DNA of 9,934 nucleotides, from the NCBI GenBank assembly GCA_946629405.1, contig CAMOXW010000106.1, positions 1-9,934 on the forward strand, in the 5' to 3' direction. Shown here piece after piece: positions 1 through 5,814 of the stretch (position 1 is its first letter; each line of letters begins with the position of its first letter). The stretch comes from an uncultured Ruminococcus sp. GTDB taxonomy: Bacteria > Bacillota_A > Clostridia > Oscillospirales > Ruminococcaceae. The notes beneath the pieces were generated by a model. The model had not been told where the DNA came from. It ran no database searches and saw nothing but the letters and a program-made list of their open reading frames with translations. Made by a program: the position numbers and the translations under genes.

Positions 1-48
1 CAAAGTGCAAGAAAAAATATCGGAAAGTTTATTTTTTCTTGCACTTTG
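1..48. repeat. Perfect 19-bp inverted repeat (hairpin 1)
   Basis: The arms at 1-19 (CAAAGTGCAAGAAAAAATA) and 30-48 are exact reverse complements around a 10-nt loop at 20-29. The left arm starts at the window edge, so the repeat may extend further left. It is AT-rich, and no T-run follows the stem on either strand, so it is not a typical intrinsic terminator. It abuts the next inverted repeat with no gap. It could be the end signal of an unseen gene to the left, a short palindromic mobile repeat, or a structured RNA; the sequence does not decide. Confidence 0.85.
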
Positions 49-98
49 ACAACTAAAAATTGGCTTTTAAAAGCTGTATAAAGCCAATTTTTAGTTGT
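49..98. repeat. Perfect 19-bp inverted repeat (hairpin 2)
   Basis: The arms at 49-67 and 80-98 are exact reverse complements around a 12-nt loop at 68-79. A second perfect palindrome, GCTTTTAAAAGC (63-74), overlaps the end of the left arm and the loop, so the DNA has two alternative symmetric arrangements. The stem and loop sizes are nearly the same as those of the adjacent repeat at 1-48, but the arm sequences differ, so the two are not copies of one repeat. Confidence 0.85.
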
Positions 99-112
99 TG
101 AGCAGACATTAA

Positions 113-145
113 TTAAAAAGCCGCACAATAGTGCGGCTTTTTTAT
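113..145 (-). terminator. Intrinsic terminator after zinc-ribbon gene (bidirectional)
   Basis: A perfect stem has arms AAAAAGCCGCAC (115-126) and GTGCGGCTTTTT (131-142) around the loop AATA. On the minus strand the GC-rich stem ends in a T-run and lies just past the TGA stop at 147. The plus strand also ends in a T-run, so it can stop transcription from either side. Confidence 0.92.
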
Positions 146-146
146 T

Positions 147-785
147 TCATATTATACTCTTAGCGCCACAATAATTACAGAATTTTGCGGTCATAGTTAG
201 CTTCGCACCGCAGTTCTGGCAAAACTTGTGATCTTTTCCCGTGTTACGCGCTGCGGGAGCTGGATTACTCTGAACCGGCGGCTGTACCTGGACAGTTCTT
301 TCCACAATAACTGTGTTCTTTTCCTTATTAGATTTGACAATATGTCCGACGCAGTAAAGAGCCAGTCCTGCAATGGCAATGTAAAGGTTATTCTTGAACT
401 TCTTCTCCTGCTTGTCAATATCACTTTCAAGCCCGAGAGATATTTTGTCATTGACCATTTCAACGGCAGCATCCTCGATCCTTGATGCCCTGTCATTTCT
501 CATGTCTTCCAGCTTATTGTAGCTTTTGAACGTTAAAAAACCGAAAGCAACACTTATTATACCTCCTATTATGAGGAACCAGTTTGTCTTTCCCGCCTTT
601 AGCTCACTGGCAGTTGACCATATCCACAGCACAGCAAATAAACCTATGGCTGTATTGGCAACGGGCGCACTCTTTGAGGAGGGAGTAAACACGAATACGA
701 TTATACAAATGACCAGGGCAAGTATCAGAATCCATTCCAAAACACCAAAAAAACCCATTTTCTTTGAAGTATCATTATTCTTCAT
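147..785 (-). CDS. Multi-pass membrane protein with C-terminal zinc ribbon
   Basis: This 212-residue protein is of unknown function. Hydrophobic segments lie near residues 13-34, 44-58, 68-86 and 133-151. A charged stretch at about 88-132 separates the third and fourth segments. A Pro/Ala/Gln-rich linker (about 165-182) leads to a C-terminal zinc ribbon with two CxxC pairs, C189/C192 and C203/C206, ten residues apart between knuckles. The tail resembles the zinc-ribbon domains fused to many Bacillota membrane proteins, which probably have a regulatory or scaffolding role. The start follows an excellent ribosome binding site, AAGGAGG, five bases before ATG. It lies 54 nt downstream of the YidC-fusion gene behind a weak hairpin, so it may be a read-through member of that operon or a separate unit. 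No specific function can be given. Confidence 0.88.
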   Translation of the reverse strand: MKNNDTSKKMGFFGVLEWILILALVICIIVFVFTPSSKSAPVANTAIGLFAVLWIWSTASELKAGKTNWFLIIGGIISVAFGFLTFKSYNKLEDMRNDRASRIEDAAVEMVNDKISLGLESDIDKQEKKFKNNLYIAIAGLALYCVGHIVKSNKEKNTVIVERTVQVQPPVQSNPAPAARNTGKDHKFCQNCGAKLTMTAKFCNYCGAKSII

Positions 786-811
786 ATTTTCCTCCTTATA
801 TTAACTTAACT

Positions 812-833
812 GAAAGCTCCCGTTGCCGGGAGC
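812..833 (-). terminator. Hairpin after YidC-fusion gene, probable weak terminator
   Basis: The stem CTCCCG-type arms GCTCCCG (816-822) and CGGGAGC (827-833) pair around a 4-nt loop. On the minus strand it begins seven bases after the stop of the gene ending at 840, but only TTTC follows the stem, so termination is probably partial. The plus strand has a better T-rich tail. The hairpin may attenuate expression of the downstream zinc-ribbon gene rather than end the operon. Confidence 0.5.
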
Positions 834-839
834 CTTTCT

Positions 840-2861
840 TTATTTTCCGAGCGACTTTACGATATACTTTCCGCAGAGCTGACGGCTCTTTCCGACGTTG
901 TAAACGTGCTCGTGGAGAGTTTTATCGATAGTTTCGCGGTACTGCTCCTTATTTGCGAGGAGGTCAGCGACCGCATCGTTGATACCGCTTATCTGGTCAG
1001 TTTCAAGTGAAACGCCAATGACATTTCTGAGGGTGATGTTGATAGGCTTTGTCTTTATCTTCTCCCACTCGTTGTTCATTACCTTCATGGGGGTATTGAT
1101 AAACAGCACAGGCCGCTTCGTTACAAAGGCAAACTCCCAGGAGATATCTGACCAGTCCGTTATCAGGATATCTGACTCCATTACCGGATTGTTCGAGGAG
1201 AAGTCCGTCTGTATCTCGATGTTCTTATTGTCCTTGAACTTCTCTGCCATTACCTCGAACTTCTCAGGCTCATGACGAACCTGCTGCGGGTGAGGACGGA
1301 CGATTATCTGGTAATCCGTCTTTGCAAGCTCCGTGAGGATATCGTCTATACAGGAGTCTATGATATTGTCGGGCTGCCACGACGGTGCAATGAGTATCTT
1401 CGGCACGGTATTCTCCTTATGGTCGGAGGCTTCGTACTTCTCTATCATCTCGTCGATTATCGGGTATCCGGTCTCGACAATGCGCTTCTTCGGGGTCTTG
1501 TAGAGCTCCTCTGCGTCACGCAGCTCGCTCACACAGTCCGGTCCTACGGCAAATACCGTATCGTACCAGTCAAGGGCGCCCTTTCTCAGCGTAAGCGCAG
1601 TGCTGCCCATTCCGTGGAAGGTATAGACGTACTGGACGTCCTTCCTTACACGCGAGCGCTTGATGTGATACTTTTCAAGGTCAGGCATAGTCATTACGCA
1701 CATATCACAGTCAAGCTTCATGAACAGCGGGATAAGTCTCTTGTTCGAGGCTATGTAATACGGCTTTATCTGCGGACGTGTATCCTTGAAGATATTGTCG
1801 TCCGGATCACTCGTCACATAGTGTATATCGAGGTCGGAGTGCTCGCAGATGTAGTCGATCATTCCGGCGTAATACTTGTAGAAGCCATTCTGCTCTGAAT
1901 AGAACATAAGCTTCATCTTCGGTACGGAGAAGAACTTCTTGTAGTCCTCCTTCTCGCGGGCGCTGTTAGCCTTGTAGATCTTTTCCTTCTCTATACGCTG
2001 TTTGTTCATCTTATCGAGGTACTCATAGTCGATGTACTTCTTAGGCGGCATACAGAGGTTTGTGAGGAACATCATAGGTATCGCAAAGAGGTTTCCGAAT
2101 ATCCAGTACAGTCCTACGCCGCAGGGTACGAGCACTGCAAAATAGGTCGAGAACGCTACCATGAATATGGTCGTCAGCACCTTGTTGACGCTGCCCTGAG
2201 CCATCTGGAGTATGTTTATCTTGTTCTGCACCCAGCAGAGCAGCCATGCGCTTATACCGGAAAACAGCGGTATAAGAAGAAGCCTGTCAAAGTGCTTGAT
2301 TGAAGGCGTTGCGCTCAGGTCGATGCCCATAAAGTGCATATCAAGACCCTTTATGTCGGAAATGGCGGTGGTGTACTGACTGCCGGCAGGGATGAGTCCC
2401 TCCTTTATCTTGCGGATTATCTCCACCTGGTAGACATTGCCCTCTGTCTTATCGCTCTGGACAACGTTCACCAGCCAGTCCTTCAGACCGTCGACAATGT
2501 CGGGATCCAGCTGCAATACATATGACAGAGGACGGTAGATAACGTATACCAGACCGAGTACGAGCGGTATCTGTATAAGCAGCGGTACTGTGCCGAGTAT
2601 CGGGTGATACTTGTACTTTTTGTAGAGCTTTAAGCGCTCATCCGCAAGCTTGTCCTTATCGTCTATGTACTTGATCTTGAGCGCGTTTTCCTCCGGCATC
2701 ATCTTCACCATATTGATAGAGTTCTTCTGTGTGAGAAGGCTCAGAGGGAAAAGCAGGAACTTCGTGAAAAGCGTGAATACTATTATGCTCAGGCCGTAGT
2801 TGTGTATCACATCGTATATGATACTCATTACCCAGCCAAGAGCTGTACCTAAAACTGACAT
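840..2861 (-). CDS. Fusion: YidC/Oxa1-like membrane domain + CDP-glycerol glycerophosphotransferase
   Basis: This 673-residue protein has two domains. Residues 1-270 match the YidC/Oxa1 insertase fold. The first helix (about 20-42) contains GLSIIVFTLFTKFLLFPL. A charged helical hairpin (about 45-85) follows, then HPILGTVPLLIQIPLVLGL (86-104), and later GVGLYWIFGNLF (248-259), the usual last-helix signature. There is no N-terminal signal peptide or lipobox, unlike the housekeeping Gram-positive YidC. The groove arginine is replaced by K34. A charged linker (about 275-310) leads to a TagB/TagF-type transferase domain (about 312-670) with FHG (H416), ETGYP (463-467), RPHP (H524) and SDILITDWSDISWEFA (563-578). 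H416 and H524 correspond to the two catalytic histidines of TagF. Topology places the transferase in the cytosol, where CDP-polyol donors occur. The ribosome binding site AGGAG lies seven bases before ATG. It is the distal gene of a tight operon. The donor could be CDP-glycerol or another CDP-polyol; insertase activity is untested. Confidence 0.92.
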   Translation of the reverse strand: MSVLGTALGWVMSIIYDVIHNYGLSIIVFTLFTKFLLFPLSLLTQKNSINMVKMMPEENALKIKYIDDKDKLADERLKLYKKYKYHPILGTVPLLIQIPLVLGLVYVIYRPLSYVLQLDPDIVDGLKDWLVNVVQSDKTEGNVYQVEIIRKIKEGLIPAGSQYTTAISDIKGLDMHFMGIDLSATPSIKHFDRLLLIPLFSGISAWLLCWVQNKINILQMAQGSVNKVLTTIFMVAFSTYFAVLVPCGVGLYWIFGNLFAIPMMFLTNLCMPPKKYIDYEYLDKMNKQRIEKEKIYKANSAREKEDYKKFFSVPKMKLMFYSEQNGFYKYYAGMIDYICEHSDLDIHYVTSDPDDNIFKDTRPQIKPYYIASNKRLIPLFMKLDCDMCVMTMPDLEKYHIKRSRVRKDVQYVYTFHGMGSTALTLRKGALDWYDTVFAVGPDCVSELRDAEELYKTPKKRIVETGYPIIDEMIEKYEASDHKENTVPKILIAPSWQPDNIIDSCIDDILTELAKTDYQIIVRPHPQQVRHEPEKFEVMAEKFKDNKNIEIQTDFSSNNPVMESDILITDWSDISWEFAFVTKRPVLFINTPMKVMNNEWEKIKTKPINITLRNVIGVSLETDQISGINDAVADLLANKEQYRETIDKTLHEHVYNVGKSRQLCGKYIVKSLGK

Positions 2862-2882
2862 ATCTGCTCTCCTGTTGATATA

Positions 2883-3407
2883 TTATTGACGTTTGAATGT
2901 CCTGTCACTTCCGACCTTGACATGATCGTTGGGAGCATCCGGAAGATCCTCGGAGGGCACTGCCCTCATGTGTGCCATGATAAGAGTATCTGCACCTTCA
3001 AAGCGATATGCAAAGCAATCAGGCTCTCCTGTCGCAAAATAGTGGACGAATATCCCGTCATAGCCGGAGGGTACTCCGGTCGAAAGGCCTTCAATGACCG
3101 CGCTGGTCACTGTCTCCCAGGTCTGTTCAAAGGATTCACCGTGCTCTGTTACGGCAAGCTTGCCGCCGGACTGCATATCGAACAGAAGATCTTCCTTTTC
3201 ACAATACCATTTGCCGATCATCGAATACTCACTGCTGCTGTCCGGAGTCTGGAACGCCGGTTCTTCGTAGGCAGCAGCTCCGTTGGAATTTATCTTCGCG
3301 GAGGAACTTCCGGTGCCGCCCTCACTGCTGCCGCATCCGGTCAGCAAAACTGAAAGCGCTATAATGCTGGCAGCTATCACAGCGCTCCTTATGTTTCTGA
3401 AAGCCAT
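2883..3407 (-). CDS. Secreted lipoprotein, small beta-rich domain (hypothetical)
   Basis: This 174-residue protein has a short basic N-terminus, a hydrophobic stretch (about 8-21) and the lipobox LLTG-C25, so it should be lipid-anchored on the outer face of the membrane after signal peptidase II cleavage. A Gly/Ser-rich linker (about 26-60) precedes a compact domain starting at IGKWYCEKEDLLFD (64-77). The pattern of a W-Y start followed by short strands resembles small lipocalin-like or DUF domains in clostridial lipoproteins, but I do not recognise the family. I chose the ATG at 3407 because GGGAG lies eight bases upstream. A GTG and an ATG three and two codons earlier sit too close to that site. 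It begins 18 nt after the small membrane protein and ends 21 nt before the YidC fusion, so it is co-transcribed and probably acts on the same surface polymer or enzyme complex. Confidence 0.87.
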   Translation of the reverse strand: MAFRNIRSAVIAASIIALSVLLTGCGSSEGGTGSSSAKINSNGAAAYEEPAFQTPDSSSEYSMIGKWYCEKEDLLFDMQSGGKLAVTEHGESFEQTWETVTSAVIEGLSTGVPSGYDGIFVHYFATGEPDCFAYRFEGADTLIMAHMRAVPSEDLPDAPNDHVKVGSDRTFKRQ

Positions 3408-3425
3408 AAACATCACTCCCGCCGA

Positions 3426-3677
3426 TCAGTCTTTGTCGTCGTCAAGAAGGTCATCGGCTGTGATAACGTCCTTCTCGCCGTCGTGGAATGCATTGATCTC
3501 AGATGCGTCGAGCTCCTCGACATCTTCATCCTTCTTCTTGAAGGCACGTCTGATCTTGCTCCAGAAAATACCGAAGAAGGTACCGGCTGCGATAAGTATA
3601 CCTGCACCGATCTGGATTATATAACTGGTCGTAGCAGGGTCGATGTACATTGCCGCATTTGAAGTTATCATATTCAT
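3426..3677 (-). CDS. Small single-pass membrane protein with YIDPATTSYIIQ motif
   Basis: This 83-residue protein has a short N-terminus with YIDPATTSYIIQ (11-22) running into one membrane helix (about 18-40). A basic patch, KIRRAFKKK (41-49), follows, then a strongly acidic C-terminal tail. The positive patch after the helix predicts that the tail is cytoplasmic and the IDP motif sits at the outer membrane face. Small proteins with an (Y)IDP-x-T/S-x-Y start next to membrane-bound sulfatase-fold or polysaccharide enzymes are, from memory, common in Clostridia, but I know no assigned function. AGGAG precedes two in-frame ATGs (3677 and 3671). The second has the more usual spacing, so the protein may be 81 residues. 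It sits 45 nt after the third sulfatase-fold gene and 18 nt before the lipoprotein, in one operon. It may be an accessory or scaffold subunit (inference). Confidence 0.85.
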   Translation of the reverse strand: MNMITSNAAMYIDPATTSYIIQIGAGILIAAGTFFGIFWSKIRRAFKKKDEDVEELDASEINAFHDGEKDVITADDLLDDDKD

Positions 3678-3703
3678 ATTCTCCTTTTTCCTTGTTTGTA
3701 TTC

Positions 3704-3722
3704 TATCAGTGATAAGCTGATA
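3704..3722 (-). other. Small intergenic stem-loop
   Basis: TATCAG (3717-3722 on the minus strand) and CTGATA (3704-3709) pair around a 7-nt loop directly after the TAG stop of the third sulfatase-fold gene. There is no T-run, so it is not an intrinsic terminator. It could stabilise a processed mRNA end or be chance. Confidence 0.3.
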
Positions 3723-5579
3723 CTACTCATTCTCATGCTCAGGGAGTATCTCCCAGTTGTCAAAATCGCGGGCATCGCCGGTGATACGGTAATTTGCCGT
3801 GTATTTCAGCGAGCCGTAGTTCATGAACTTCACCGACTGGAGATATCTGTCAATGTGGATATCGTTCTCGATGATGTCGTTATAGGAATAACCGTAAGCC
3901 GAATGGTCTATGCCAGCCATTTCCAGTATACTTGCCTTGAAATAGTCATTGGAGAGCTCCGACCAGCGGTCAAGGGCGATAGGTGCCTCCTCCGCTCCCG
4001 CAGGCTTTATCAGCAGCGCTGTAGTTATAGCGCTGTCAAGCTTTGTGTGGAAGACTCCGTCGGTCTCGTCGGGAGCTCTTCCGTGGTCGCCGAGGATGAC
4101 TATCGTCGTCTTGTCGTAAATGCCGAGCTTTTTCAGCTCATCGAAGTATTCAAAGAGTACCTCGAAATCCCCGCGGGTCGTCTGGTAAACGTCCGGCTTT
4201 TCCCCAACAGGCTCATAAAGCGACGCAACTCCCGGTGACAGGTCGTGCGAGGCGCTCAGGTGGATAAACGAGAAGGTCTTGTTCTCATGATCCGCCCTCA
4301 GACCGTTTGACTTCATATAATCATAGAATCTCAGATCGGTCTCCGGCTTCATCGCAAGTCTTACGAAATCGTCAGGCTCCTCGTCTATCTTGTAGAACTG
4401 CCAGCCGACGTATGCGCCAAGCCCTCCGGCAATACTTCCCTTACAGAAATACGGCAGCATCTTCGCCAGTGAAAGCTTCGTGAGTGAATGGATAACGCCG
4501 TATTCGCCGGTATAGTTTATCTTAATATTGTCCTCGTCGAAGTAGTTCACATTGTCGAAAACTCCGTCGTACATCCTCAGAGGTCCCACGGATGTTCTTC
4601 CGTCCGGGATAATGTTTATATCATAGCCATTCTGCTTCAGGATCGCAGGAAGCGAATCATCATCCCACGCCTTCCTCATATACTCAGGCCATTCACAGCC
4701 GTCGTAAAGCTTACCTGTGAGCATCTGCGGCACTGAGGGGAACGTGTTCGTGTTGTGTGCGACATTGTTCTGGTAGAAGGTGAAGCCGCTGAACTTATCT
4801 GCAATATCAGGATACCTCTCCAGCATCCCGTCCATCCACAGACTGTCAAGACGGTCGGTCAGGAACACTACTATATTCTCGTCCTCAGACAGCGACATTG
4901 CCTGCTCATAGGAAAGATATCCGTAGTAGCGCTCGTTGTCCTTGCTGAAATCTGTCTTTGCTGCCTTTATTCCTGCCCAGCCGAGCTGTACTGCAAGAGC
5001 CGCGGCAGCTATACAGAATACTGTGTTTCTGTCCGCAGCGGCAAGTCCCTTGTTCACAGGGCGCTTCTTTGCAATAATGTGGAATATCAGCGGGAGAAAT
5101 ACTATCAGCAGATAAATTATGAAGTTCGATATCACGGAGAATGACAGGTCTGTATACCTTGCCTTTGCTCCGCTCATCACGGTCTCTCTGCTGTTAAGGA
5201 AAACCGCCTGCACGAAGAATGCAAGCAGGAATCCCGCTATTATCCGTGAAAATACAGAGTATACTCTCGGCAGGAAACGCCTCATTAGCAGCAGCACTCC
5301 TCCAAGAGCCATAAAGTCCGCCGCTCCGGCTTTAAGCATCGGTATCATCATGTCGCTGAATTTCACCGGAAAGTCTATCCGGTTGTCCGCTATGATGTAA
5401 AGCGGCGCGAGTATGAATACCGCAAAGCTCACAGCCATGCTCAGCAGCAAGGCTGCTGCCGCGTCCTTAATGGTCATGGGAGTTCTCGCCCTTGCGGGCT
5501 TTGCGGAGACCTTTTTCTTCTTATTTTCAGTATTTTCTGCAACGATTTCTGCCGCGTTATCAAGGGTCATTATTTCCAT
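3723..5579 (-). CDS. Membrane sulfatase-fold phospho-group transferase, paralogue 3
   Basis: This 618-residue protein starts with a Lys-rich cytoplasmic tail (about 1-38). Five hydrophobic segments follow (about 40-63, 78-99, 106-128, 147-169, 187-206), then an extracytoplasmic alkaline-phosphatase-superfamily domain (about 232-618), the LtaS-like layout. Metal and catalytic positions are visible: D242 in FLTDRLDS, the candidate nucleophile T279 in NTNTFPSVPQML, H445 in SASH, and D498-H499 in LGDHGRAP. The NTNTFPSVP stretch aligns with GTSTAYSVP of MCR-1, placing T279 at its Thr285. The family transfers phosphoglycerol, phosphoethanolamine or a related group from a lipid to a surface acceptor; which one applies here is unknown. 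The C-terminus has ITGDAR-DFDNW, shared with both paralogues. AGGAGG six bases upstream fixes the ATG at 5579. An in-frame TTG 17 codons earlier has no ribosome binding site. It is the promoter-proximal gene of the operon ending with the YidC fusion. Confidence 0.92.
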   Translation of the reverse strand: MEIMTLDNAAEIVAENTENKKKKVSAKPARARTPMTIKDAAAALLLSMAVSFAVFILAPLYIIADNRIDFPVKFSDMMIPMLKAGAADFMALGGVLLLMRRFLPRVYSVFSRIIAGFLLAFFVQAVFLNSRETVMSGAKARYTDLSFSVISNFIIYLLIVFLPLIFHIIAKKRPVNKGLAAADRNTVFCIAAAALAVQLGWAGIKAAKTDFSKDNERYYGYLSYEQAMSLSEDENIVVFLTDRLDSLWMDGMLERYPDIADKFSGFTFYQNNVAHNTNTFPSVPQMLTGKLYDGCEWPEYMRKAWDDDSLPAILKQNGYDINIIPDGRTSVGPLRMYDGVFDNVNYFDEDNIKINYTGEYGVIHSLTKLSLAKMLPYFCKGSIAGGLGAYVGWQFYKIDEEPDDFVRLAMKPETDLRFYDYMKSNGLRADHENKTFSFIHLSASHDLSPGVASLYEPVGEKPDVYQTTRGDFEVLFEYFDELKKLGIYDKTTIVILGDHGRAPDETDGVFHTKLDSAITTALLIKPAGAEEAPIALDRWSELSNDYFKASILEMAGIDHSAYGYSYNDIIENDIHIDRYLQSVKFMNYGSLKYTANYRITGDARDFDNWEILPEHENE

Positions 5580-5580
5580 C

Positions 5581-5652
5581 CTATTCCTCCTGACAAGGCG
5601 CTCGGGCGCACATATTGCGCCTCGTGGCAACGGTGCAGTAACACTGCTCCAT
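5581..5652 (-). CDS. Possible cysteine-rich leader peptide (uORF)
   Basis: The predicted transcript leader holds an ATG frame of 23 codons, with four Cys (positions 4, 6, 15, 20), ending in TAG one base before the ATG of the third sulfatase-fold gene (TAGGATG). The predicted start of transcription is only about 5-6 bases before this ATG, so it would be nearly leaderless and has no real ribosome binding site. The frame spans both leader hairpins and the AGGAGG of the main gene. If translated, it would couple to the downstream start. It may equally be chance, since a 23-codon frame is not rare. Confidence 0.25.
   Translation of the reverse strand: MEQCYCTVATRRNMCARAPCQEE
5594..5624 (-). promoter_or_regulatory. 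Leader with two mutually exclusive stems
   Basis: In the mRNA leader, GGCGCA (5616-5621) can pair with TGCGCC (5605-5610). Alternatively, the 8-nt segment at 5617-5624 can pair with 5594-5601, with one G-U pair. The two stems share the same 5' strand, so they exclude each other. The second ends three bases from the AGGAGG (5586-5591). A third small hairpin, GCAGT/ACTGC, lies upstream at 5635-5647. A regulatory role is inference; no known riboswitch is recognised. Confidence 0.3.
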
Positions 5653-5664
5653 TTTGCCTATATT

Positions 5665-5693
5665 ATTGTATCACAGTGCAATTACATTGTCAA
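5665..5693 (-). promoter_or_regulatory. SigA promoter of the third sulfatase-fold operon
   Basis: TTGACA (5688-5693), a 17-nt spacer and TACAAT (5665-5670) form a near-perfect housekeeping promoter. Transcription would start near 5657-5658, giving a leader of about 80 nt before the ATG at 5579. It lies downstream of the terminator at 5784-5810, so this operon is transcribed independently of the other two paralogues. Confidence 0.88.
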
Positions 5694-5783
5694 GGAAACG
5701 ACAAACATTTAAGCAATTATAACAAAAATCTCGCCGAAAAATAGCCTCAAGCGCGTAAATACACCATTATTTCATTCTTTCAG

Positions 5784-5810
5784 AAAAAAGAGGGCGGATG
5801 CTGTCCGCCC
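5784..5810 (-). terminator. Intrinsic terminator after paralogue 2
   Basis: GGGCGGA and TCCGCCC (5792-5798 and 5804-5810) form a 7-bp all-GC-rich stem around a 5-nt loop, followed on the minus strand by TCTTTTTT. It starts four bases after the stop codon region of the gene ending at 5815. It separates the two-gene upstream block from the third paralogue's operon. The rest of the gap, 5694-5783, is AT-rich and shows no other feature. Confidence 0.93.
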
Positions 5811-5814
5811 CCTG

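Noticed and set aside
1272..1898. 208-residue plus-strand open frame opposite the YidC fusion
   Set aside because: It is antisense to the well-supported transferase domain, with no family resemblance.
5580..5630. Upstream in-frame TTG extending paralogue 3 by 17 residues
   Set aside because: There is no ribosome binding site, and the extension would overlap the leader hairpins; the ATG at 5579 has AGGAGG six bases away.
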